Source: Acidimicrobiia bacterium | GTDB lineage: Bacteria; Actinomycetota; Acidimicrobiia; IMCC26256; PALSA-555 | DNA: 9,668 nt | Direction of reading: 5' to 3' | Assembly (NCBI GenBank): GCA_022865365.1 | Contig: JALHSW010000277.1 | Span: forward strand, 1-9,668 | Shown: positions 1 through 5,853 of the stretch, in pieces | Layout of the letters: every line of letters starts with the position of its first letter | How positions within the stretch are numbered: position 1 is the stretch's first letter | The notes under the pieces: generated by a model | The model's database searches: none | What the model was told of the DNA's origin: nothing | Seen by the model: the letters and a program-made list of their open reading frames with translations, nothing else | Made by a program: the position numbers and the translations under genes

Positions 1-828
1 GCCGATGTCGGCGGCGACACGGCTCGGGTCGTGATCGAGGTCGAACAGGTGTCGGACACGGGCGACGTGGTGGATGAGCCCATCCCATTTCGGGAGATGG
101 AAGCTCGCGACCAGGTGGTCGCCATCGTGGCGAACCTCGAGCGCACCGGTGAGCCCGTCGACCTCGATCGTCCGACGGTAGACGCCGTCGGCCACCGATT
201 CGACGCCCGGGATCGCGCGCGGTCCGAGGAAGGCGAGCAGGTCGTCCCACGCCAGCGGTGGCTGGAACGTGAGGCGCGTGTCGAGCCCGCCGTCGGCGAC
301 GAGTCGATCGGATTGGCGGCGCTTTGCACGAAGTGCCGTCGGTGACGCGTGGAAGATGTCGTGCATCACCCGTGCCATCTGACGCACGGATCCGAAACCG
401 GCCGCGAACGCGATGTCGGCGACCGGGAGATCGGTGTCATCCAGCAGACGGCGCGCGAAGTGGGCGCGGCGGGAGCGCGCCAGCTGGTCCGGGGTTGCCC
501 CCACGTGCTCGAGGAAGAGTCGGCGAAGGTGGCGAGGGCTCACACCGAGGCGGCGGGCCAGGTCGCCTTCGGGTTCGTCGTCGAGCGCGCCGTCGACGAT
601 CAAGCGAACCGCCCGACAGACCAGCTCCGGCCCCTGAACCCAAGGATCGGCGTGATGCGTCCGGTAGGGGCGGCATCGCAGGCACGCTCGGAAGCCGTCG
701 GCCTCGGCAGCAGCCGCGCTCTCGTACTCGAGCACGTTCGCGGCATTCGGCGAGGCCGTGCAGCCGGGGTGGCAGTAGATGCCGGTCGTCTTGACGGCCG
801 AGAGGGTCACGCTCTGGTTGTAGCCCAC
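1..828 (-). CDS. Ada-type methyl-sensing regulator fused to AlkA DNA glycosylase (partial, C-terminus off window)
   Basis: Repair and regulatory protein for alkylated DNA. 276 codons are visible; the gene runs off the left edge. Residues about 8-56 form the Ada zinc domain: TTGIYC gives C19, the equivalent of the methyl-phosphotriester acceptor Cys38 of E. coli Ada, with C23, C49 and C52 (CLRC) completing the zinc site. Residues about 70-168 form an AraC-type double helix-turn-helix (second unit DIAFAAGFGSVRQM). Residues about 185-276 match the AlkA N-terminal domain (LTFQPPLAWDDLLAFLGPRA, then HLFDLDHDPS). The catalytic HhH-GPD glycosylase domain must lie beyond position 1. No ATG is in frame near the start; GTG at 828 fits best and GTG at 810 is the alternative. 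The N-terminus is shorter than in E. coli Ada, lacking the segment that normally precedes the zinc domain. It is divergent from ogt across a repeat-rich gap and is probably autoregulated. The domain identity is secure; the start is not. Confidence 0.93.
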   Translation of the reverse strand, partial: MGYNQSVTLSAVKTTGIYCHPGCTASPNAANVLEYESAAAAEADGFRACLRCRPYRTHHADPWVQGPELVCRAVRLIVDGALDDEPEGDLARRLGVSPRHLRRLFLEHVGATPDQLARSRRAHFARRLLDDTDLPVADIAFAAGFGSVRQMARVMHDIFHASPTALRAKRRQSDRLVADGGLDTRLTFQPPLAWDDLLAFLGPRAIPGVESVADGVYRRTIEVDGLTGALEVRHDGDHLVASFHLPKWDGLIHHVARVRHLFDLDHDPSRVAADIG

Positions 829-840
829 CCACCCCCGCGA

Positions 841-885
841 GGCCGGACATATTCGGACATGGTCCGACCGTGTCCGAATCCGGCC
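841..885. promoter_or_regulatory. Candidate Ada operator: inverted TCGGACA boxes between ada-alkA and ogt
   Basis: Four related boxes lie in the divergent promoter gap: CCGGACAT (843-850), TCGGACAT (853-860), GGTCCGA (861-867) and TGTCCGAA (871-878). The first two are exactly 10 bp apart as direct repeats; the last two are inverted and also 10 bp apart. ATTCGGACA (851-859) and TGTCCGAAT (871-879) form a perfect 9-bp inverted repeat with an 11-bp spacer. Outer arms GGCCGG (841-846) and CCGGCC (880-885) extend the symmetry. Position and helical phasing suggest binding by the adjacent Ada/AraC-type protein on one DNA face. That binding is inference; the repeats are seen directly. Confidence 0.6.
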
Positions 886-907
886 GATTCTGCGGCCGGG
901 GGACCGG

Positions 908-919
908 TAGAACGGACGC
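908..919 (+). promoter_or_regulatory. Leaderless-type -10 box of ogt (TAGAAC)
   Basis: TAGAAC at 908-913 ends 6 bases before the ogt ATG at 920, and no Shine-Dalgarno sequence fits between. This is the spacing expected when transcription begins at or next to the start codon. The sixth base is C rather than the usual T, so it is the weakest of the four such boxes in the window. It lies just downstream of the putative Ada operator. Confidence 0.45.
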
Positions 920-1417
920 ATGGACCTCGTTGCGATGCACACCCCCGCCGGAATCATCGAGATCGGCGTCGACGGCGGGTCGCTCGTCTCGCTCCTGTTC
1001 GTGGACGAGAGTGACGCGCCCCCCGAAGACCCGCCCGATGACCCGTCCGGCATTCTCGAGCGGCTCAGGGCGTATTTCGCCGGCAACCTCGCGGCCGTCG
1101 CAGAGATCCCGGTTCGGTTCGACCGGGGCACGGTCTTTCAGCGGGAGGTCTGGACCGCCCTGCAGGACATCCCGGTCGGGGAGACGATCAGCTACGCGGA
1201 GCTCGCGCGGCGGGTCGGCCGCCCGCAGGCGTTTCGCGCCGTCGGCTCCGCGAACGGACAGAACCCGATCGGGATCGTCGTGCCGTGCCACCGCGTGATC
1301 GCGGCCGACGGGACCCTGGGTGGCTACGCCGGCGGACTCGACCGCAAGCGCTGGCTGCTCGCCCACGAAGGTGCGATGCCCGCGCACGAGCAGACCGTTC
1401 CCGGCCTGCTCGTCTGA
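920..1417 (+). CDS. ogt: Methylated-DNA-[protein]-cysteine S-methyltransferase
   Basis: Suicide repair enzyme that moves the alkyl group from O6-alkylguanine (and O4-alkylthymine) in DNA to its own cysteine. The protein has 165 residues, the usual size of a single-domain Ogt. Residues about 1-70 are the variable N-terminal ribonuclease-H-like domain. Residues about 71-155 are the conserved C-terminal domain, with FQREVWTALQDIPVGETISY, the RAVGSANGQNP segment whose N112 is the structural Asn, and the active-site PCHRV with C123. GGYAGGLDRKRWLL closes the site. ATG at 920 keeps the full N-terminal strand; the internal ATG at 935 would shorten it. A TAGAAC box lies 6 bases upstream with no ribosome-binding site, which suggests a leaderless mRNA. 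It is divergent from ada-alkA and shares its repeat-rich control region, so co-induction by methylated Ada is likely. Confidence 0.96.
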   Translation: MDLVAMHTPAGIIEIGVDGGSLVSLLFVDESDAPPEDPPDDPSGILERLRAYFAGNLAAVAEIPVRFDRGTVFQREVWTALQDIPVGETISYAELARRVGRPQAFRAVGSANGQNPIGIVVPCHRVIAADGTLGGYAGGLDRKRWLLAHEGAMPAHEQTVPGLLV

Positions 1418-1459
1418 CGCTCGGAGATCATCGACCGGGAGCCTTGCCGCGTGATGGGC

Positions 1460-2299
1460 TCAGGCGGGCGCGGGCCCGCTTCCGTCGAGCTGCATCACCT
1501 GGAGACCGAGCTCCTCGATCAGGTCGAGGCTCACGAAGACGCCGCCGGTGCGCTCGGCCTCGCAGTCGCACAGCACGAGCGTGCCCTCGACCATCGCCTC
1601 CATCGATTCGACCATCTCGGGCGTGATGATGTCGCCCGCGACTGCCTCGGCGCCCTCGCTCATGACCGCGGCGCGCGGCTCGACCGTGTTCACCCGCACG
1701 CCGGTGCCCCAGAGCTCGATGGCCAGCCCATTGGTGAGGCGATTGAGTGCTGCCTTCGACGACCCGTAGATCGCCATCGTCGCGATGTGGGGCCTGGCGA
1801 ATGGCGGCCCGGACGCGGGGCGAGCGGTCGCGCTCGAGAGGTTCACGATCCAGCCTTCGCCTGCGGTGGTCATCCCCGGGAGCACGGCCTGGATGAGGTC
1901 CAGCGGGGCGTGGAAGTTGATCTCGTACGTGAGGCGGCGGCGCTTCAAGGGGAAGTCGGTGAGAGGTTGGTACATTGCCGCCGCGGCGTTGTTCATCAGG
2001 ATGTCGATCGGACCGCCCAGCGCTTCCACCGCTTCCGGCGCGATGCGGGCGCGGTCGTCGGCGTCGGCGAGATCGGCGACGACGAGCGCGGCCTGGCTCC
2101 CGTGGCGTGCGATGCGATCAGCCGTCTCCTCGAGGCTGCCCGAGAGGGTGGGATGCCGATCGAGCGTGCGTGCGGTGATCGCGACCGCGGCGCCTTCCGC
2201 GGCGAGGCGCTCGGCCACCGCGGCACCGATGCCGCGGCTCGCGCCGGTGACGAGGGCGCGACGGCCCTCGAAGCGACGGCGGCCTTCCGAAGCCGGCAT
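1460..2299 (-). CDS. SDR-family oxidoreductase with atypical active-site spacing and C-terminus
   Basis: NAD(P)-dependent short-chain dehydrogenase/reductase of unknown substrate, 279 residues, cytosolic. The nucleotide-binding TGASRGIG is at 18-25, NNAA at 103-106, a candidate active-site Asn at N128, NLSSA with S155/S156, and YGSSK with Y178 and K182. A basic ARTLDR after strand two (43-48) hints at NADP(H). Two things are odd. The Ser to Tyr gap is about 22 residues instead of the usual 13 or so, because of an insertion rich in Pro, Ala and Gly. The C-terminus ends in SLDLIEELGL and LDGSGPAPA instead of the common VDGG ending. ATG at 2299 shares one base with the upstream DegT-type stop (TGATG), so the pair is translationally coupled and probably acts on one pathway. 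It converges on ogt with a 42-bp gap in which I see no clear hairpin. Confidence 0.88.
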   Translation of the reverse strand: MPASEGRRRFEGRRALVTGASRGIGAAVAERLAAEGAAVAITARTLDRHPTLSGSLEETADRIARHGSQAALVVADLADADDRARIAPEAVEALGGPIDILMNNAAAAMYQPLTDFPLKRRRLTYEINFHAPLDLIQAVLPGMTTAGEGWIVNLSSATARPASGPPFARPHIATMAIYGSSKAALNRLTNGLAIELWGTGVRVNTVEPRAAVMSEGAEAVAGDIITPEMVESMEAMVEGTLVLCDCEAERTGGVFVSLDLIEELGLQVMQLDGSGPAPA

Positions 2300-3507
2300 C
2301 AGGAACGCCCCGAGAGGAACGCTTCCGCCGTCTCGCAGACGTAGTCGATGTCATCGTCGTCCAGGCCGTGGCTCGACGGGAGCACGAGCCCCTGCTCCAT
2401 GACGCGATCGGCGTTGGGAAGGCCGCCGGCGGCGACACGGTGCTTGATGCCCTTGAACGCCGGCTGACGCAACACGTTCCCGGTCCACACCATGCGGGTG
2501 TCGACGCCGTTGCTCTCCATGTGCTGCTGGAGCTCGGCGCGGCGTATGCCCGATTCGGGACGGATGAGGATGGGGAAGAGGTGCCAGCCCGTGTCGAGAC
2601 CCTCCAGCGTCCGGGGGAGGACGATGGCGTCGGGGTGGCCGGCGAAGTACGTGGAGAGTCGCTCGAAGTTGCGTTTGCGGCGGGCCAGGTTCATGGGCAG
2701 CTTCTGGAGCTGCACGAGCCCGAAGGCGGCGCTCACCTCCGACGGCTCGAAGTTCCACCCCGCCTCGTCGAAGATGAAGAGGTTGTCGTACTCGAGGCCG
2801 TCGACGTCGGAGAAGAACCGTCTGTCGACGCCGCGGCGCGAACCGAAGAGCTGTGGTTCGGAGCGCCGACCCCAACGGCGCAGGAGCAGGCACCGGTCGA
2901 GCAGTGCCTCGTCGTCGAGGAGCACCATGCCGCCGGTCCCCATCGCGGTGATGATGTGGGAGAGGGCAAAGCTCGTGACGGTGATGTCGGAGCGTGTGCC
3001 CGTCGGCGCCCCTCGCAGCATCGAGCCCAGCGCGTCGCAGGAGTCCTCCACCACCTGGAGGTCGTGGCGATCTGCGATCTCCCGGATGGTGTCCCAGTCG
3101 GGAGCGTTCCCGATGAGGTTGGGCGCAAGGATCGCCTTCGTCTTCGGACCGATCGCACCCTCGATGGCCGCGACGTCGATGTTGTAGGTATCGGGCTCCA
3201 CGTCGACGAACACCGGGACGAGTCCGGCGCGCAACATCGGGGCGATGTCGGTCGAGAACGTGACGGCTGAGGTGATGATCTCGTCGCCGGGGGCGAGACC
3301 GAGCAATTCGACGGCCAGGTAGAGCGCCGACGATCCCGAGTTGCACATCGCGCCGTGCTGCTTGCCGAAGAGCTCGGCAACCTGCTGCTCGAAGGCTCGA
3401 ACGTTCTTCCCGATGCGCAGTGCCGTCGGTCCGCCTCGCAGAACTTCGACGACCGCGTCGATCTCTGCTTCGTCGTGGACGCTTCCGGAGTACTCGATCC
3501 GACGCAT
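2299..3507 (-). CDS. DegT/DnrJ/EryC1/StrS-fold PLP enzyme with His in place of the catalytic Lys (likely sugar 3-dehydratase type)
   Basis: 402 residues, aspartate-aminotransferase fold type I. GSSA at 58-61 belongs to the cofactor phosphate-binding loop, and D155 in VVEDSCDALG should contact the pyridine nitrogen. Where sugar aminotransferases carry the Schiff-base Lys, this protein reads SFALSHIITAMGTGGM (179-194) with H184 at that site. In this superfamily His there is the mark of the 3-dehydratases ColD (colitose pathway) and RfbH/E1 (3,6-dideoxyhexoses). RfbH also carries iron-sulfur cysteines after the RxWGRD segment; here that region (R211 to about 240, RWGRRSEPQLFGS onward) has none, so chemistry like ColD is more likely. 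The real substrate is unknown. ATG at 3507 has GGAGGAG 10 bases upstream and starts just before the conserved N-terminal strand. It is first in an operon with the SDR and divergent from the VOC gene. Family sure; specific activity inferred. Confidence 0.9.
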   Translation of the reverse strand: MRRIEYSGSVHDEAEIDAVVEVLRGGPTALRIGKNVRAFEQQVAELFGKQHGAMCNSGSSALYLAVELLGLAPGDEIITSAVTFSTDIAPMLRAGLVPVFVDVEPDTYNIDVAAIEGAIGPKTKAILAPNLIGNAPDWDTIREIADRHDLQVVEDSCDALGSMLRGAPTGTRSDITVTSFALSHIITAMGTGGMVLLDDEALLDRCLLLRRWGRRSEPQLFGSRRGVDRRFFSDVDGLEYDNLFIFDEAGWNFEPSEVSAAFGLVQLQKLPMNLARRKRNFERLSTYFAGHPDAIVLPRTLEGLDTGWHLFPILIRPESGIRRAELQQHMESNGVDTRMVWTGNVLRQPAFKGIKHRVAAGGLPNADRVMEQGLVLPSSHGLDDDDIDYVCETAEAFLSGRS

Positions 3508-3517
3508 GGTGTGGGTT

Positions 3518-3524
3518 CTCCTCC
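3518..3524 (-). promoter_or_regulatory. Ribosome-binding site of the DegT-type gene
   Basis: The minus strand reads GGAGGAG, 10 bases before the ATG at 3507. It is a strong Shine-Dalgarno sequence at a slightly long spacing. It rules out the upstream in-frame ATG at 3552, which would add 15 residues rich in Cys, Arg and His outside the family pattern. Confidence 0.7.
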
Positions 3525-3572
3525 GGTGTCGTCCCGGCGGGCAGCATTCCACGGCTCGGAGCGGGCTGTCCG

Positions 3573-3583
3573 ATGCCTAGGCT
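3573..3583. promoter_or_regulatory. Overlapping divergent -10 boxes on palindrome GCCTAGGC
   Basis: The 8-bp palindrome GCCTAGGC (3575-3582) contains TAGGCT on the plus strand (3578-3583), 25 bases before the VOC ATG, and TAGGCA on the minus strand (3579-3574), about 66 bases before the DegT-type ATG. TAGGCT is identical to the box just before the SDR gene at 7260. If both are used, the two transcripts start from overlapping sites and compete for polymerase. I see no good -35 elements. Confidence 0.4.
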
Positions 3584-3596
3584 GGCGCCCAGGAAA

Positions 3597-3603
3597 GAGG
3601 AGG
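3597..3603 (+). promoter_or_regulatory. Ribosome-binding site of the VOC gene
   Basis: GAGGAGG lies 5 bases before the ATG at 3609. It fixes that start and shows that this transcript, unlike those of ogt and the PIG-L gene, has a normal leader. Confidence 0.75.
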
Positions 3604-3608
3604 AACAC

Positions 3609-4121
3609 ATGGATGGCGAACCACTCGACGAAGCAGCGTTGGCCGTGCTCGCGGACCGTCGCGACGAGCTTTCCGCGCGGTACCTGCACCCGCAGGGCAA
3701 ACGCCCGGTGTCGAGTGCCCGCGGCGTGCATCACGTCGCGCTCCTGTGTGCCGACGTCGAGCGCACGATCCGCTTCTACCAGGACCTCCTCGAGTTCCCC
3801 CTCACCGACCTCTTCGAGAACCGTGACTACCTGGGCTCTACACACTTCTTCTTCGACATCGGGCACGGCAACGCCCTCGCCTTCTTCGACTTCCCTGGGC
3901 TCGACCTCGGGCCGTACGCCGAGGTGCTCGGCGGGTCGCACCACCTCGCCATCTCGGTCCTGCCCGAGCAGTGGGAGCACCTCAAGGCGAAGCTCGAGGC
4001 CTCCGGGGTCGAGCACGAGGTGATCAGCGGGTCGTCGGTCTACTTCCGCGATCCCGACGGTGCCCGCCTCGAGCTGATCAGCGATCCGCTCGGTGAGATG
4101 TACGGCAACCGGGTGATGTGA
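3609..4121 (+). CDS. VOC-superfamily (glyoxalase/bleomycin-resistance/dioxygenase fold) protein
   Basis: 170 residues, probably cytosolic, with one vicinal-oxygen-chelate domain at about 38-158. Metal-ligand candidates are H41/H42 in GVHHVALL, H111/H112 in SHHLAIS and E155 in ARLELIS, the His/His/Glu pattern of metal-dependent VOC enzymes. The paired beta-alpha-beta modules are visible as VERTIRFYQDLL (50-61) and EQWEHLKAKLEASG (120-133), with YFRDPDGARLELI (145-157) as the typical closing strand. The first 38 residues are a charged helical extension outside the fold. The reaction cannot be read from sequence: a lyase, epimerase, ring-cleavage dioxygenase or thiol transferase are all possible. 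ATG at 3609 is supported by GAGGAGG 5 bases upstream. Its stop overlaps the GTG of the phosphatase gene by 4 bases (GTGA), so the two are translationally coupled. It is divergent from the DegT-type gene. Confidence 0.85.
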   Translation: MDGEPLDEAALAVLADRRDELSARYLHPQGKRPVSSARGVHHVALLCADVERTIRFYQDLLEFPLTDLFENRDYLGSTHFFFDIGHGNALAFFDFPGLDLGPYAEVLGGSHHLAISVLPEQWEHLKAKLEASGVEHEVISGSSVYFRDPDGARLELISDPLGEMYGNRVM

Positions 4122-5059
4122 GCACGCCAACCACGCGAACCACCGACGTGGCGTTGGCTCACACGCGCTCGATCCGGCTGGCGTGCTTTGCCGTCGTGTG
4201 CGGTTTGCTCCTCGTCGCGCTGTACGTGGTCGCGACGCGGACGCACTGGGGCCAGACCGTCGATGACGCGGCGCTGGACGGGCGCACGACGCGAGCGACG
4301 GTGCTCACCGCGACCAATCGCGTCCTGAACACGATCAGCATCGCGTCACTCGTGCTCGGGAGCACTGCGATCGTGCTCGTCGCGTTCGCCCGGCGGCGGC
4401 CCCACCTCGCGATCGCCGCGGCGGCGGTGATCCTGGGTTCCAACGCCACGACCCAGGTCCTGAAGAAGGTCCTGCTCGGCCGGCCCGACCTGGTGGGGCG
4501 GCCCGATCCTCTGGGGATGCTCAACACCCTCCCGAGTGGGCACTCGACGGTCGCCATGGCGCTCGCGGTCGGGCTCGTGATCGTCGTTCCGGCTCGAGCC
4601 CGACCCATCGCCGCGCTCGGTGGCCTCGTCTACGCGACGTTCGTCGGCGCGGGCACGGTCACCGCAGGGTGGCATCGCCCGAGCGACGTGGTGGGCGCGT
4701 ACCTCGTCGTGATGGTGTGGGCCGGCGGGTCGCTCGCGCTCCTGATCGTCACCGAGGGGGCCGAGCGGACGCGTCAGGCGCGGCTGCTCCAGCGGATCTC
4801 GTCGATCAGCCCGTTCTTCGCCGGCGTCGGAGTCGGCCTGTTGCTCGGTGCGATGCTCGGAGTCGCCGGGACCCTCGTGGCCGCGCGAGAGCAGCAGCTC
4901 GACGCGGTCAACCTCGGTGCCGCGTACGCAGCGTCGATCGCGACGATCGCGGGAGTGGCGCTGGTGCTGTTCGTGGTGTTGCTCTCGATGTTGCGCGACC
5001 TCTCCCTCGACCCACCGAACGCGGACATCGCCGAGCTCTTCGCCGACGTGGCGGCGTAG
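4118..5059 (+). CDS. PAP2-superfamily integral membrane phosphatase, divergent active site
   Basis: 313 residues with about seven or eight hydrophobic membrane segments (roughly 20-40, 75-92, 96-112, 143-158, 163-181, 191-211, 233-254, 268-291). Type 2 phosphatidic-acid phosphatases remove phosphate from lipid or prenyl phosphates. Motif 2 is intact as PSGHST (139-144, H142). Motif 3 keeps H186 and D190 in GWHRPSD, but the expected Ser-Arg pair before it reads GT. Motif 1 is altered: K116/K117 followed by LLGRPDL, where the common form continues RPRP. So two of the usual catalytic arginines are displaced or absent; activity is plausible but not assured. The C-terminal two membrane segments (from 233) lie beyond the PAP2 core. 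Translation starts at GTG 4118, overlapping the VOC stop by 4 bases. The gene is followed after 32 bp by the PIG-L gene. Confidence 0.86.
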   Translation: MSTPTTRTTDVALAHTRSIRLACFAVVCGLLLVALYVVATRTHWGQTVDDAALDGRTTRATVLTATNRVLNTISIASLVLGSTAIVLVAFARRRPHLAIAAAAVILGSNATTQVLKKVLLGRPDLVGRPDPLGMLNTLPSGHSTVAMALAVGLVIVVPARARPIAALGGLVYATFVGAGTVTAGWHRPSDVVGAYLVVMVWAGGSLALLIVTEGAERTRQARLLQRISSISPFFAGVGVGLLLGAMLGVAGTLVAAREQQLDAVNLGAAYAASIATIAGVALVLFVVLLSMLRDLSLDPPNADIAELFADVAA

Positions 5060-5078
5060 TCAGCCACACGGCGTGGGG

Positions 5079-5091
5079 TAGCGTCGAGCGC
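5079..5091 (+). promoter_or_regulatory. Leaderless-type -10 box of the PIG-L gene (TAGCGT)
   Basis: TAGCGT at 5079-5084 is followed by exactly 7 bases and then the ATG at 5092. No Shine-Dalgarno sequence fits in the gap. It suggests the PIG-L gene can be transcribed on its own, although it lies only 32 bp behind the phosphatase gene. The hexamer is identical to the one before the minus-strand ORF at 7226. Confidence 0.55.
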
Positions 5092-5811
5092 ATGGCCGAT
5101 GAGCAGTTGCCCGAGCGGGTGCTCGTGGTCACCGCACACCCGGACGACGTCGACTTCGGCGCCGCGGGCAGCGTCGCGACCTGGACCGATGCGGGTGTGG
5201 AGGTGTCGTACTGCATCGTCACCGACGGCGACGCGGGCGGCTTCGATCGATCGGTGCCGCGGCGCGTGATGGCCGAGATCCGCCGCGCCGAGCAGAGCGC
5301 GGCGGCGAAGGTGGTCGGGGTCGAAGATCTGTACTGGCTCGGGCACCCCGATGGGCGAGTCGAGTCCACGCTCGAGCTCCGTCGCGACGTCTCACGGGTC
5401 ATCCGCATGGTCCGTCCCCAGCGCGTCGTCACCCAGTCGCCCGATCGCAACTATCAGCGGATCTACGCGAGCCATCCCGACCATCTCGCGACGGGAGAGG
5501 CCGCGCTGTGCGCCGTCTACCCCGACGCTCGAAATCCGTTCGCCCACACGGAGCTGCTCGACGTGGAGGGTCTCGAGCCCTGGACCGTCCCCGAGGTGTG
5601 GCTGATGGCGACGGCGGCCCTGGATCGGTTCGTCGACATCACCGATGTCGCCGACCGCAAGCTGGATGCACTGCGGAGCCACACGAGCCAGCACCCCGAC
5701 CCGGACGCGCTCACCGGCCTGATCCGCGGGTGGGGTGCCATGATCGCCGGGCTCGCCGGGTTCCCCGAAGGCCGCGTCGCAGAGGGTTTCCTGGTCGTCG
5801 ACACCGCCTGA
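5092..5811 (+). CDS. PIG-L/LmbE-family zinc-dependent N-deacetylase
   Basis: 239 residues, probably cytosolic. The family hydrolyses N-acetyl groups, typically on GlcNAc conjugates (MshB and Mca in mycothiol metabolism, BshB in bacillithiol synthesis, PIG-L in GPI synthesis). The zinc and catalytic motif AHPDD is at 15-19, with H16 and D19 as ligands and D18 as general base. The second motif SHPDH at 127-131 supplies H131 as third ligand. TDGDAGG (44-50), the helix RRAEQSAAAK (64-73) and LGHPDGRV (83-90) are typical of the LmbE core. At 239 residues it is shorter than MshB or Mca, so a mycothiol role cannot be assigned, and no other thiol-cofactor gene is present. ATG at 5092 lies 7 bases behind TAGCGT, and an upstream in-frame extension would run back through the phosphatase gene. 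It is convergent with the zinc dehydrogenase gene, with a hairpin between. Confidence 0.9.
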   Translation: MADEQLPERVLVVTAHPDDVDFGAAGSVATWTDAGVEVSYCIVTDGDAGGFDRSVPRRVMAEIRRAEQSAAAKVVGVEDLYWLGHPDGRVESTLELRRDVSRVIRMVRPQRVVTQSPDRNYQRIYASHPDHLATGEAALCAVYPDARNPFAHTELLDVEGLEPWTVPEVWLMATAALDRFVDITDVADRKLDALRSHTSQHPDPDALTGLIRGWGAMIAGLAGFPEGRVAEGFLVVDTA

Positions 5812-5819
5812 GCCCGAGT

Positions 5820-5853
5820 TCCCGAACCCGGTTTGCCGAGCCCGGGTTCGGGA
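5820..5853. terminator. Perfect 12-bp hairpin between convergent genes, probable bidirectional terminator
   Basis: Arms 5820-5831 (TCCCGAACCCGG) and 5842-5853 (CCGGGTTCGGGA) are exact reverse complements with a 10-base loop. It begins 8 bases after the PIG-L stop and ends directly against the zinc-dehydrogenase stop at 5854. No T-run follows on either strand, so it is not a textbook intrinsic terminator. T-poor hairpins at gene ends are common in high-GC actinobacteria. Confidence 0.7.

Noticed and set aside
880..899. Small inverted repeat CCGGCCG (880-886) and CGGCCGG (893-899) before ogt
   Set aside because: Short, pure G/C arms arise readily by chance at this base composition; it may just be part of the promoter region.
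437..1387. 316-residue open frame on the minus strand
   Set aside because: It runs across both the ada-alkA 5' end and ogt in the wrong frame, is rich in Arg, Pro and Gly, and shows no domain. It is a GC-rich shadow.
1451..2344. 297-residue open frame on the plus strand opposite the SDR
   Set aside because: It is antisense to a clear SDR with intact motifs; its composition is typical of a reversed GC-rich gene.
2299..3507. Assignment of the DegT-type protein as an iron-sulfur RfbH/E1 enzyme
   Set aside because: The His for Lys fits, but the region after RWGR has no cysteines and the protein's four Cys (55, 157, 206, 391) are scattered.
2351..3700. 449-residue minus-strand frame overlapping the DegT-type gene
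   Set aside because: It is a shifted frame of the DegT gene, extremely Arg-rich, without motifs.
5092..5811. Naming the PIG-L protein MshB or Mca (mycothiol pathway)
   Set aside because: The zinc motifs are shared by all LmbE proteins, it is shorter than MshB/Mca, and no other mycothiol gene is in the window.
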